Shown here: piece by piece, positions 17,983 to 28,686 of the stretch
How the letters are laid out: each line of letters opens with the position of its first letter
Numbering within the stretch: the stretch's first letter is position 1
DNA from: Chara braunii
Lineage: Eukaryota; Streptophyta; Charophyceae; Charales; Characeae
NCBI GenBank assembly: GCA_003427395.1
Contig: BFEA01000260.1
Span: forward strand, 1,678,959-1,717,493
Direction: 5' to 3'
DNA length: 38,535 nucleotides
Made by a program: the position numbers and the translations under genes
Notes under the pieces: generated by a model
Databases searched by the model: none
Told to the model about the DNA's origin: nothing
Seen by the model: only the letters and a program-made list of their open reading frames with translations

Positions 17983-18222
17983 ATGCAATTTGATTATGAG
18001 ATTATAGACCTGACTCGATATTTTATGATTCGGGGTACTATAAAGGGGTATGATAGAAGACTGAGTAGGGATGATGAGAGAGAGTTGATTGAAGATTACA
18101 TTGGAAGGCTGAGAAAGATTGCACTGCCCTTGATCACTACCCAATCAATTATTGTTTATACCCTATATGTACAGAACTCTCAGGGGTTAGAGCAGACAAG
18201 AGAAGAGAGGAACGAAGAGTGA
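17983..18222 (+). CDS. Family A small ORF, internal copy 2
   Basis: A 79-aa ORF from an ATG three bases after the previous stop. The core is IALPLITTQSIIVYTLYV. The QSIIxY block is identical to that of the 13326 ORF and the AL pair sits at the same distance. It ends in an acidic, Gln/Glu-rich tail (QTREERNEE) lacking the VEQAR helix. It is the last accessory ORF before gag, 69 nt upstream of the gag ATG. Function unknown. Confidence 0.65.
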   Translation: MQFDYEIIDLTRYFMIRGTIKGYDRRLSRDDERELIEDYIGRLRKIALPLITTQSIIVYTLYVQNSQGLEQTREERNEE

Positions 18223-18291
18223 GAGGTTGAAGAGCAGAGAAGAAAAGGGACAAGAGTCATAGAAAGAGAAGAGAATACTTGGAAAAAGTCT

Positions 18292-20070
18292 ATGGTCAAG
18301 ATGGCAGGGCGAGCAAGACCGAGTACATCAGAAGGGACCAATGAAGAGACCCTAGTTGGGGTTATACGGGAACGTGTCGAGAGAGTTGATACTAGAAAAG
18401 GGGGGTCAAATATTGTAAGAGCAAAGAGGCCTGATGAGAGAATTCTCTGCTTCAGAGGACCTCAGGTTAATGACTTCTTGGACGAGTATGAATTATTTGG
18501 ACTCAGTTATGGCTGGACAGATAAGCAATGGCTTAAGCACCTTCTATCTTTTTGTGACACTGATTCAAGACTGGCAGTTCAGGAACTAATGGAAGGTGCT
18601 ACTACTTGGGAAGAAGTCAAAGAGAGACTGAAAAAGAAATTTGAGAAAAATTTAGTTCCAACTACAACTAAGAATTTACTTAACATCAGAAGAGCTAAAT
18701 ATGACACTTTCAATGTTTTTCTTCAGACCTTCATCCGAACAGCAAGAAGAATTCCATATTTGGATGAAGCTCAGAGATGCCATATATTTTTGACAAATTT
18801 TACTGACACTGAAAGGCAAGCAGTTCTTAATCAAGCTCAGCACTATCCTCTCAGATGGGATGAAATGGTTGTAATCATAAGAACTCTACCTACTGTCTCT
18901 CATAAGAAATGGTTACTGGATCAGATCAGTACTTTGACCAAGGATTGAGAGACTGAGAATTGAATGAATAGAGGAAGCAATCTAACTGCTGAGAATATTC
19001 TTCAAAAGGTGATGGCTAACTTTATGCCTGCAAGGCTTGCAACGCATGTTGTGGATGACAGGGGAAAGAAAAAGGCTGAAAGTGAGGAAGATGACGACGA
19101 TGATGATGACAACGAAAATCGTGGTAATAAGGGGAATTCGTCCAGAACCAAAAGGAATGAGAAGAATGGTGATGGAGGAAACAAAGAGAGAATAAAATAT
19201 GATGAGCGTCCTAAGAGGAGTTTTACTTGCTACTATCGTGCCGAAAGTGAACATACTACCATCTACTACAAGCCACTTGAGGAGGATGTAAGAAGTGGGG
19301 TGACAAAGAAAGGTGCAATGAGCCATGTCTGTGATAGCTCATGGAATAAGTTGGACCTCAAATATCCGGGAGGTATGAGGCTTCTTGCTCTTAAACATGA
19401 TGAAAAGGTGAAGATTAAGAAGAATAAAAAGGCCAATGTGAATGTTCATTTCCTCACTGGAGACTTGCCTAATGAACTAGTACAAAGAGCAGATGACCCT
19501 TATACCACGATTGAGTTGTCTCTGCAGTCCTTAACATTGACAGAGTGTGAGCCTAGTGAAGCATCAACAAGTGAGTCTCCATTGGGAGGGAACCCTACTT
19601 TTCAGAATCCCTCTGGATTAGTAGAGTCCTCTTCCAATTAAATGACTCATTTCCTGACTAACATGACGTCATTCCATAATGATCTACCCCCAGAACTTAT
19701 CATGGAACCTAGTGTCAGGGTTGGTGAAGTAAGGAACCACCAAACCCGTATGACACCTCAAATGATAGAAGAAAAGAAAAGAAAGAAGGCTGAGGAATCA
19801 CTTATCGACATCCTTGATCATCCTGAACCAGAGCGTTCACAGGAAAAGAACGAACAGGGAAGAAAGAGAAAATTTATTCTTAAGAGTGATTTGGATGATG
19901 AGACCGTGATTTCTGATATAATTGCTAAGATGCTGGAAGAAACGGAAGTGACACTGTCTTTCAAGGAAGCAAAGACACTAGCACCCAAACTGAGAGAGGA
20001 GTTGAAAAGGCTAATTGAGAAGAAGAAAATGGAGGTTAATTATTTGGGGTCAGTTTTCCCAACCAAGTGA
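18292..20070 (+). pseudogene. gag: Gag polyprotein (Ty3/gypsy), interrupted by stops
   Basis: One frame runs from ATG 18292 to the TGA at 20068-20070, interrupted by TGA at 18946, TGA just before 18964 and TAA at 19639. The N-terminal 218 residues carry the Retrotrans_gag pattern (FLDEYELFGLSYGWTDKQW, a WEEVKERLKKKFE helix, YDTFNVFLQTF). An acidic and basic low-complexity linker follows (19080-19200). The zinc knuckle at about 19229-19270 is degraded: CYYRAESEHTTIYY keeps CX2-X-X4H spacing, but the second and fourth Cys are Arg and Tyr. The third part (19642-20070) is highly charged, with coiled-coil-like Lys/Glu helices. Nucleic-acid packaging would be impaired even without the stops. Confidence 0.82.
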
Positions 20071-20762
20071 ATAGATCATTGCCAGGTTGCAAGATGAGAT
20101 TTGCAACCATGGGTTGTGGACATCTTACAATTCGCATTAATCAAGTGAAGATTCTAGCCCTAGTAGATTATGGGGCAGAGATGATACTTCTTTCACGAAG
20201 AACGATGGAAGCATGTAATTTATCTATTGACAGACCTGCACAAAATATACTGAGTAATATTGAAGGAGAGTTGTTTGTGCCGGGATTTATTGATAATTTG
20301 CCTATCAAGGTTGGGACAATGACTGTGGAGTTACTGGGTTTTGTAGTACCGGATCTGGATCATAACTGTATCTTGGGAACTTCATTCTTGCATAGGATGG
20401 AGGCAGTCCAATTTTTCAGTCATGAGGGGTCATCTTGGATCAGTTTACAGGATCCCGAGACTGCTCAAGAGCAGACCTTTATGGTCAGTACGAAAAATGA
20501 CTTCAAACATCAACTATCTGCTAATTCAATTAGGAGGGAAGAATCTGCTGAAAGGGTTAGGAGACTAAAGGAAGAAGGAAAACGAGAAGCAAAAAAAGAG
20601 ATTTCAGTGGGAATCAATCAGGTTTCGAAGATGATAAAAGCCCTTGGTAAACTCGAGGATGAAGATGGGCAAATTGAAGCCTTCAAGAAGGCTGTAGGGA
20701 CTGCTAAGGGGGGGAAGATGAAATTGAGATTTGCATCGACTCACTCTTTTTTAGGAAAATAG
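20067..20762 (+). pseudogene. Aspartic protease region of Pol
   Basis: This frame lies at a different phase from gag and overlaps its stop, as in elements that use a programmed shift, although a mutational shift is equally possible. The retropepsin signature is ILALVDYGAEMILLSRRTM. The usual D-S/T-G triad is D-Y-G here, a change that should abolish catalysis. Later VPDLDHNCILGTSFL matches the second conserved ILG block. A Lys/Glu-rich linker toward RT follows. The frame ends at TAG 20760-20762, where the reading frame shifts into the RT part. Confidence 0.75.
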
Positions 20763-20763
20763 T

Positions 20764-21928
20764 CACTTGGTCGAAAAGAAAATACAAACCCGAGGGGGTA
20801 AAGAAAAACTTAGTGACAGTCTTAATAGAGAAAGATTATGATGAAGCATTGGAAAAGAAGAGGCAAATCATAAGAGCATTGAGGGAATCAGCAAAACTGG
20901 AGAATAGGGTCACCAAAGAGAGGTTTGACACAATGAAGATAGGCTCGGATCAGTTTATCCTGCCTAAAGAGAAAGAATATATCTTCAGGACGTGTCAGGA
21001 ATTCTCTGGTGCTTTCTCCTTAAATGATGAAGAGAGAGGGCGATTGGACGTGGACATGATCAAGATGGTCAAAATTTGGACAGTTGATCATATTCCATGG
21101 AATGATAGGCCAACCAAGTATGCCTTGAAGGAAGAGGCAGAGGCTGTAAAGTATCTTGACAAAAAGATTGCATCTAATGTTGCTGAACCTGCTGATGGAC
21201 CGTATGCTAACCACTGGTTTTGTTTATGGTAACCAGGGGGCGGGCTAAGATGGATACGAAATCTTCAGAAGCTCAATTCTGTGACGGTACGTGATGCAGG
21301 TAGCCTTCCTAATGCTGATCTCCTCATCGAATCGTTTGTTGGTCGATGTATTTATTCCCTAGTTGATCTGTATTTTGGCTATGATCAGTTCCCTATTGAT
21401 CCCACTAGCCGACCAATGACTGTCATGCACACGCTAAGGGGGCTTGTTCAGATGTGCGTGGTACCTTAGGGCTGGACTAACGGAGTGACAGTAGTTCAAA
21501 AGGATATGATCAAAGTCATGCAGGATATTTCTCCTGAAATAATCAGTCCCTACATTGATGATAATCATGTAAAAGGACCCTTGGTAAGAGATGAGACTTT
21601 CGTCGCAGGGGGAGTCAGAAAGTTTGTCTGAGAACATGCAGAAGGAGTAAAGATGGTCCTAGAAAGACTTCAGAAGTATAATCTGATTGGCAGTGGACCA
21701 AAGTCTCTTCTCTTTCAACCAAAAGTGATAATCTTGGGCTTCAGATGTTTCTCCAAGGATAGGAGTCCAGATCCCAAGAAAATAGACAAGATCCTGATGG
21801 CCTCTACCTCTCAAAAAAGTGACAGATGTCAGAAGCTTCTTGGGAGTCTGTGGATTCTGAAGGATTTTTATTCCTCATTTTGCTGCCCTTGCAGAGCCTC
21901 TGAGAGAGATGGTAAGACAAGGGGCTAA
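20764..21928 (+). pseudogene. pol: Reverse transcriptase (Ty3/gypsy) with three in-frame stops
   Basis: The frame begins just after the shift at about 20760. The RT order is clear: NDRPTKYALKEEAEAV and VAEPADGPYANHWF (fingers), GGGLRWIRNLQKLNSVTVRDAG, LVDLYFGYDQF (motif A with D), MTVMHTLRGLVQMCVVP, and YIDD at 21551-21562 (motif C). The thumb region follows with ILGFRCFSKD. In-frame stops are TAA 21230, TAG about 21467 and TGA about 21629. The last two sit at positions that are normally Gln and Trp in gypsy RTs. A frameshift near 21900 passes into the RNase H frame. The enzyme cannot be made from this copy. Confidence 0.85.
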
Positions 21929-22598
21929 CTTAGCATGGAATGATAAAAGACAGGCTGCAGCAGAAACGCTGCAAGAAAAACTAAGAGATGGTGGTGTAGT
22001 GCTGGGAGTACCTTATTATGATGATGAGGAGACAAAACCTTTCATCATTGAGGCGGATGGGGGATCAGTTGCTCTAGGTGGAGTACTTATTCAGAAAGAT
22101 GAAAATGAGAAAGAAAGACCCCTAAGATTTGAAAGCAGAACCCTTAATTCTACTGAAAGAGGCTACACCTAATTCAGGAAAGAGCTACTGTCAATCATCC
22201 ATAGCCTCAGGTGCTTCAGGCACTACGTTTTCGGAAGGAGATTCATCTTGAGGACTGATGCATCTGCTGTGATTGGTGCAATTAAAAAGCATCAACAGGT
22301 AGATCCAACAGTCACCAGATGGATCGCCTTCATCTAAACATATGATTTTAAATTGGAAAAGATTCCCACTGAGAAGAACAAAGCGGATGGCTTAAGTCGG
22401 ATTGAGTGGCGAGAAGAAGAAGAAGATGTCAGTGGAACAATTGAAGAATCTGCCTATGTTGATAATTTCCTTAATGAAAAAGATGATGAGGATTATGAGG
22501 CACCATGCTCTTACAAGTGGAGTCTGTGGCCCGAAGAGAGGGACAGTTGGGGAGAAATTCCAAGTACATACGTCTATGAGTCGATTCTAGGGAAATAA
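21909..22598 (+). pseudogene. RNase H domain of Pol, interrupted
   Basis: PFIIEADGGSVALGGVLIQ carries the first catalytic aspartate of the gypsy RNase H, followed by LRFESRTLNSTERGYT, LLSIIHSLRCFRHYVFG and FILRTDASAV. The block TYDFKLEKIPTEKNKADGLSRIEW is the classic end of the domain (NxxADxLSR). TAA stops interrupt the frame after RGYT (about 22170) and after WIAFI (about 22334), positions usually occupied by Gln or Trp. An acidic linker leads on to integrase. Confidence 0.82.
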
Positions 22599-22602
22599 GA
22601 AG

Positions 22603-24010
22603 ATGATGAACCGAACGATTGGTATGCCAGAGTTAGTGCAGCAGCAGTGGCTGCTCATAAGATTGGGAAAAGTTCAGGTTCAAAGGAAGAAGAAGAGAGT
22701 GAAAAGAAGGAAGAAGAGATATTTTTCATCCTTGAAGAATATGATGAAAATTATCAAGAGATTGGCAGGAAGATCGAAAGGGAGCAGCTAAAAGAATATT
22801 ATTGTAAAGATTTAAGGAAGAAATTCAGATTAAAAAGAGGACATCTCTTTGTGGATGGTAAGAGAGGCTTACCTCCACTAAAAGTGGTCCGTGGTAAAGA
22901 GAGACAGTTAGAGATAATTGTTGCCCTACATGAGGGGGTCGCTGGTGGCCACAGGGCTGCTGAGGCTACCTACTCCAAGACTGTCAAACTCTACTTCTAG
23001 TCTGGCATGAGAGACATGATTTTCAGATACTGTAAATCGTGTGTCTTATGTCAGAAGAGGTCTACCACAAGAATGATTGAGCCCCTATTTCCTACAATCC
23101 TGGTAGAGCCAGGTAGTAGAGTTCATCTGGATCTCATCACTATGCCTCCAGGCAAGGGTGGAATGAGATATATACTAAACATGAGAGATAATTTCTCTGG
23201 ATACGTTGAGGCAAAAACTCTGAAAAGGAAGACAGTCAAACAAGTGGCAGACTGGATAGAAAAAGTCTATCTCAGGTATCCTTTTATCAGAGAATTTGTC
23301 TCAGACAGGGGATCAGAGTTCAGAAATGAGGTTGTCAAAAGAATCACACTCAGATTGGGTGTCAGAATTCGGTATGTGACTACTTACCATCCTCAAGCGA
23401 ATACCCCTATTGAAAGAGGTCACAAAACTCTGAAAGATTCATTGGCCAAGTGGTGTAACGGAAACTCAGTAACTGGCCAAAGGTGTTAAGAGTTGTCGTA
23501 TATGCTGATAATATCACAGTTAAGAGTACCACTTGTTATGCACCTTTTACACTTTGGTATGACCGCTATGCTACGCTACCAATTGAGAGTATTGTCAAGA
23601 CATGGTCAAGTCAAGAAAGCGACAGAGACTATTATATTTCAAAACTCCTTCAGATCAGAATGAGGCAGATATCTGAAGTTGATCAGACAGTGATGGATGC
23701 AGCAGAGAGAATGGCATCCAGCAGGCTGTCAGATCAAGAAAGATGAAACAAGAAAAGGTACATAAGAAAAGAGAAATTGAAGATTGGAGATGTTGTTCTT
23801 CTGTTTGACAGTTCTCTTGAGACACAATGGACTAAAAGATTGGAGCGAGGAGAGGCCGAAGGCAAGGTTTATGAGATTTCAGAAATGGATGGATCCAGGG
23901 TTCATGACATGATATTAGGATCAAGATTTCGTAAGTTCATCTTCAGAGACCCTGAATTGATCCCTACAGTGACTCCAAAGAGAGGAAAGAGGAGTCAGCC
24001 ATCCAAGTAA
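22603..24010 (+). pseudogene. Integrase (Ty3/gypsy), interrupted
   Basis: The N-terminal zinc-binding HHCC module is VALHEGVAGGHRAAE followed by YCKSCVLCQKRS. The DDE core is visible as VHLDLITMP (first D), EFVSDRGSEFRNEV (second D) and ANTPIERGHKTLKDSL (catalytic E). The C-terminal part has YAPFTLWYDRYATLPIES and a degenerate GPY/F-like segment (LKIGDVVLLFDSSLE, RFRKFIFRDPELIP). Defects: TAG at about 23000 replacing the usual Trp of the YYWPGM motif, a frameshift near 23485, and TGA at 23744. No chromodomain is recognisable after the C-terminus at 24010. Confidence 0.84.
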
Positions 24011-24901
24011 GAGAACGGTGATAAAGGACTGAGAGAGTACAATAAGACACAGAGACAGTGAGACAGTGAGGCTCAGTTATTAGCAGACAATGATCATTCT
24101 TGCATAGTCAATTCAACATTTTAAATTTCAGTATTTCAAGTTTCGGTACTTCAGTTTCAGCATCTCAGTTTCAATGTTCCAGTTTTTAGCAAGTCATTCT
24201 AGTATCTATTTCGACAAGCAACTAAGTTAATGAGACTATATCTTTGATGCAGCGCTGCAGTCGTTCCATGAGTGTCAAATCATGAGAGTGAGGAATAACT
24301 GTGAGTACAGTTCTGGGAGCACTGACACAGTGTCAAGATCTGAGAAACTCATGGCTGTGGCACATGAAATGATATGAGCAATATTATTCCTATTACAAAA
24401 AGAAAGCATGATGGGCATAAAGAAGTCCAGTCTTGTCTGAATGAAAGTTATCAGCAAAAGGACTTCGTGTCTCTGACTAAGCTGTCCATTCAAGAGATTC
24501 AGATGAAGGCAGGCATAAAGAAGTTCAGCTTTACTTGACTAAGAGTGGTCAGTAGAGGAACTTCGTGCTTCTCGGCTAAGGGTCTGTCTTCACTCAGATG
24601 AGGGAAGGGACCTCTTTGAGATCAGTATTTCAATATTTCCTTGAGACCGACGGGACGTCTTTTGGAAAAGAAATCCTTGTTGAGAGAAGGGACCTCCCTG
24701 GGGCTAGCGCTAAGTCTTTGCTTGAGGCTGAAGGGAGGTCTCTTGTGAATCCTTAGTGTTGGCTAGCATGTTATTGTTCAGTGTCTCTTGAGACTGAAGG
24801 GAGGTCTCTTGAGAAATGTTTGTTCTGTTATGGGGCGTCGGCAGTCTGCTTGTGGGGTTATGATATGCTTGCCTGACTGTATGTGCCTGGGGTTTTCTTC
24901 T
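24011..24901. repeat. Degenerate tandem repeats downstream of pol
   Basis: No gene. A pair of ~100-bp units starts at GGCATAAAGAAGT (about 24415 and 24515). They share an AGGA/C-ACTTCGTG block. Three units containing TGAxGGGAGGTCTCTTG recur near 24645, 24725 and 24790, partly mirrored by AGGGACCTC segments. Short CAGTTTC/ACTTCAG repeats lie at about 24120-24190. Tandem repeats between pol and the 3' LTR are known in giant plant gypsy elements. Confidence 0.6.
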
Positions 24902-25486
24902 CTAACCTAAGGACGCGTTGATTGCCGGGGCCAGCCAGAGCCTTACCGCAGTAGGTTGCAATCTGGTGGGGTCAGCAGGTCCCCGACGCGAGTGTCGAAT
25001 TCCGTAGTCAGTTGAGGCTAAGACTCCAGGAGTCTGGCCTATGAGGCTGAGAGGGGTCAGCTGAAACCCTACCGCAGTCAGAGGATGCAATCCAGTGAGG
25101 TTAGCCAGAGCCTGGAGCTGTGGTAGACCGGGTCCCACGTTCAAAAATCTGGGAGGGGATACCCAGCGCCCTTGGCCAAAAACTGGTAGGTGAGCCGGTC
25201 CCTGATCGCAGTGGTCAAATCCGGATTCGAGACAGTCAGACTGACGGGCGTCTACTGTCATAGGGTGACCAGACCCGCAATAGTCTGGGTGTCCTGGCGA
25301 GAGTGCCAAAGGGTTGTCGTACTCGAGTAGTGGATATGGTTGGTCCTGACCTAGAGGCAGGTCAAAGGGGCTGTCAAGACAGATGGTCTGACTAGTCCTG
25401 ACCTGAGGCGGGCCGAATGGGGTATGTCGCGCTGACGGGACGTCTGGCATTCCTGGCCAGTGGTGGGCTGAAACCAAGGCAATCAA
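24902..25486 (-). other. Antisense 194-codon open frame over degenerate repeats
   Basis: This frame runs opposite to gag-pol from 25486 to 24902. The product is rich in Pro, Leu, Gln and His with no domain. The DNA under it consists of decayed repeats (for example ACCGCAGT with GATGCAATC/GTTGCAATC, and TCCTGACCT with AGGC-GG twice, about 65 bp apart), which could keep a frame open by chance. Antisense genes at this position are known in the plant element Grande, so a real product is possible, but the evidence is thin. Confidence 0.28.
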
Positions 25487-25686
25487 TAAATCCTGGGTAC
25501 GAAGAGTTGTTATGTATTAATTATTATTTACTATTTTATTTATGGGTTTTATTTTAATTTATTGATGTTTGATTGTTGGTTGTCAAAGGGTCTGCTTGCT
25601 GGGATATGGTTGTTGTCTGTGGGACTTGCTGGTTTTGCAGGTATTCGAATACTCATCTGAAGTTCCCAGACCAGGGAAAAGGAAAA

Positions 25687-25866
25687 GGGTTTGGTATCCC
25701 CTCCCTTTTGTCTGAGAAGTTGAGGAGACGCCTCACTCAGACTAGAGAAAGAAACAAGGGTTTGGTATCTCCATCAAGTGCTCGAGAGGCTGAGACATTT
25801 CACTCAGACCAGAGAACAGAAAAGAGGGTTTGGTATACCCTATTCCCAGCATGGCAGACAGAGTGA
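25687..25866. repeat. ~70-bp tandem repeat with a GGGTTTGGTAT start
   Basis: GGGTTTGGTAT occurs at 25687, 25758 and 25826 (spacing 71 and 68 bp). Each of the first two units also contains GAG-x-TGAG and a CACTCAGAC block about 45 bp in. Only the first part of the third unit is present. The plus-strand open frame across it is explained by the repeat. Confidence 0.72.
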
Positions 25867-25930
25867 GTACCCTCGTTACTGGGGTCATCCTTGGCATAAA
25901 TGCCTGATCAAGAGCTGAGGTAACCTCCAT

Positions 25931-26229
25931 GTGAAAAGGCCAACAGTTGAACAGGTCAAACATTTAGACTTAAAATTTTATTTGGTCGCCAACAAGCGGA
26001 CTGGTTCACGAGGAACCTGCATCCCTGGCCTTAAGGAAGCCAAACTCTCAGGCCTGGGACGCTATGAAGTGGACTGGATTGAGAATTTTATGAGCCAAAA
26101 ATCAGATTCAAAGGGCTGAGAAGAAGTCATGCTTATACAGAATGTAAAGGATGGCCATGAGTTCGAGCTGAAAAAGAAAGAGAAGAAGGAAGATGCTGAG
26201 GAGGACGAAGTGACTGGGATGATGAGGTG
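25931..26229 (+). pseudogene. Remnant ORF between pol and 3' LTR
   Basis: The open frame starts without ATG (GTG after a TGA). It reads through LDLKFYLVANKRTGSRG, LSGLGRYEVDWIENFM, a TGA at 26117-26119, and then an acidic/basic tail (ELKKKEKKEDAEEDE) to a stop at 26227-26229. Composition is protein-like and unlike the repeats around it, but I recognise no domain. It may be the relic of a gene or of a longer C-terminal Pol/accessory protein. Confidence 0.35.
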
Positions 26230-26280
26230 ATGTGACGGCGCAGGGGACAGAAGGAGGTGGAGCTGGCACTATGGCCTTGC

Positions 26281-26631
26281 TTACTGCTGGAGTGGAAGGA
26301 GGTCTAGGGATATAAGGGGGAGAAGAAGCACTAGTGTACTGTAGCGCGCATCAAACTTTTTTCGGAGATATTCCATTCTGTCCGGGGATGGGGTTTTCTC
26401 GTACCACCCTGATGATGGATAATGCGGATAGGGCCTCGGATGCGCGTAGCCTCTTGGTTCTTTTTCCTCCTCCTCCTTTGAACTATAAGCGCGCCGTGCC
26501 CTAACCGGCGGTTCCTCCTTAGCCTTCCCTGTCCTACCTCCCCTTCCTCTACCCTGTCCGCAGCGTGCCTCAGGCATGGTAGGGAGTGGGGTAATTGCTA
26601 AAGGGGAGGGGAGAGACGAAGAATGTAACAC
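26281..26631 (-). other. Antisense open frame, Arg/Gly/Glu-rich, in a purine-biased region
   Basis: The 116-codon minus-strand frame contains an RG-rich part (GQGRGRGGRTGKAKEE) and a Pro/Tyr-rich part (HPRPYPHYPSSGWYEK) ending RMEYLRKKFDARYS, which looks more protein-like than its surroundings. Just to the right (26640-26950) the plus strand is about 70% purine, which keeps several minus-strand Ser/Leu/Phe-rich frames open. It could be the first exon of an antisense gene; unproven. Confidence 0.27.
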
Positions 26632-27032
26632 TAAGACCTATGATTGAGAGAGGACTATATGAGAGAAAATTACGACGGTGAGATAGACCTGAGGGAAAAT
26701 GAAAGTGGGGAACTGATAAGAAGAAAAGAGGAAAATTGGTTGCACTAGAAATGAGCTTTACTACTTGTGATGGTCGAGAGAAGGGATGATCGCTGAGAAA
26801 AAAGGCGAGCGCAGATAAGGAAGATAAGCGAGGGGAGAAAGCAAACGTTGGGGAAAAGAGAGAGAGTTGGACAAGAGGACGAGCACTTAGAGAAAGGGTG
26901 AACGCTAAAGCAGAACGGACGTCGGACTGCGTAGAACTATGAGGCAGGCACCGCAATGAGTCACGAGTTGGGGAAGAATGAGAAGCGCTGCTCGCTCGTG
27001 CTGAATTTATATTGAAATTGCAATTCGTTTCG

Positions 27033-27052
27033 ACCCAGCGGCGACGCTGGGT
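27033..27052. repeat. 8-bp hairpin with GCGA loop at the 3' LTR edge
   Basis: ACCCAGCG (27033-27040), loop GCGA, CGCTGGGT (27045-27052). The stem is perfect and the loop is of GNRA type. It immediately precedes the G-run of the presumed polypurine tract. Confidence 0.75.
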
Positions 27053-27062
27053 GGGGGGTTGG
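27049..27062 (+). promoter_or_regulatory. Presumed polypurine tract (plus-strand primer)
   Basis: GGGTGGGGGGTTGG lies a few bases upstream of the TGTCG start of the 3' LTR. It is G-rich with T interruptions rather than a clean purine run. Position is the main argument. Confidence 0.5.
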
Positions 27063-28686
27063 TATTATGTCGGAGGGCGCGACATTCCGGCCCTCCTCTG
27101 TGTACCAAGTCCCTGCTTGGTACCAGTTCTCCACCCCGATGTTTTGGCTTGTAGATGCGTTATGGGCCTCTATCGTTTTTAGTTCCCAGGCTGTGCCTCG
27201 GTGCGGACCAGTCCTGGTAGCGGAACCCTCGACAAAAGGGGTGCGCCACAGGACTTCCATTGGTCCTCGCAGGATCGGCGCCCTGCTGTACAGCAGAGCA
27301 CAACCGGCCTGTGGTCGTGGTAGGCGCCGGGTTCGCCCTGGGATGCGAAAACGAAGGGGCTGGCTTAGTCTTTTCTACTGCGCATCGAGTGCCCTGTGGC
27401 CAAGTTATGGGTTAGGTGTGTGAAACAAAAATATAGAAAACAAAGAAAAGAAGGTAGAAAACCTGATCAGCACGTGGTTCACGACCGTTGCTTTAGTCCA
27501 GAATGATTCAGCAACGATCGTCGACTGCATCATTTCAGTTTTTCTTTTTCTCTTGTCATTACTGTTACTATTATTTCTATTATTATTTATTCACCGATTT
27601 TCAGATGTGATTTCCCCTGTTGTTGGGACCTTGTCACTTCGGGGGGGGGCCAGCGGTCTTGTTTCCAGGTCGTGGTCACTGTTAGTTTAGACTGAGTCTG
27701 CATGGGGTTGAAAGGACCGTGTGGTCCTAATGGTTGTGATCAGGGCCAGGTACAGGCATAGTAGCTGAGTTCAGGTGTAGATACGGTAATGTCTGGGAAA
27801 GGAGGGAGTAAGGAAAAGAAAGGAAGAAGAAAGGGCCTCGGGATTTAATTCTGTGCGAGGACATGCTCCACTATTCGGACGGAGCCGCTGCACCGATGAA
27901 CCCTGAATCGCCTTGTTATTATTATCATTATTGTTAACATTGTTTTACCAGTTTTTAGGACGCGGCTTCCCCTTTAGTTTTCGGTTACTTCGCGGGAAAA
28001 CTAACGGTTCGAATTCGAACCCGTCTAATTTAGTGGCCAGGTGGATCGATTTTTCGCTACTATTCCTGGCTTTCCGTTGCTAGTCCGCAGCTGTCACACT
28101 TGGCAAGACGCTGCGCGCCAGGGCCCCAGAAAAAAAAAGGGCGACCCGTGGCCGCATTGGTAGGAAGCGTATCACCTCCCATAGAGGGGTCATACGCCCC
28201 CTCCTTTCCATCAGACACGGGCACCCAACGGAGATAGCACAGTGCTCTCTTTTAGGGTGAAAGCCCGGGTGGTTGGGATCCCGTTATGGGACTGCGGTGC
28301 CAGACCTGCTGTTTTATCGTGAGGGTCTGACACTGACAAGTGCAGGGCTGGTTCATGATAGACCGATGAGTTTCAGGTTAAAGTGTTACTTTTTGGAAAT
28401 CATTTAGTTTCTCTTGTTGTTTATGGTCCTATATTATTTATTGCCTTATTTTAAAATTCTTGAATCCGGTAAAGTCCGAAAGGGACGAACCGGAATACCT
28501 TATTCAGAACGTAGGGAGGTAAGCCTATAAGAGGAAGAGGGAGACGGGATATCGTCTGCGGCCGGCAGCCTGGTAGTACGCAGTTCGTACCGTGGGCTCT
28601 GGTGAAGAGAGGCGTGTTGTTTGAAGTTGATGGCTTTGTGCTGCGCTATTTACCGAACGGGTGCTGGCTATTGCAGAAGAGCGGCT

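Noticed and set aside
26570-26956. Ser/Leu/Phe-rich minus-strand frame of 128 codons
   Set aside because: Explained by strong purine bias of the plus strand, which removes stop codons on the other strand.
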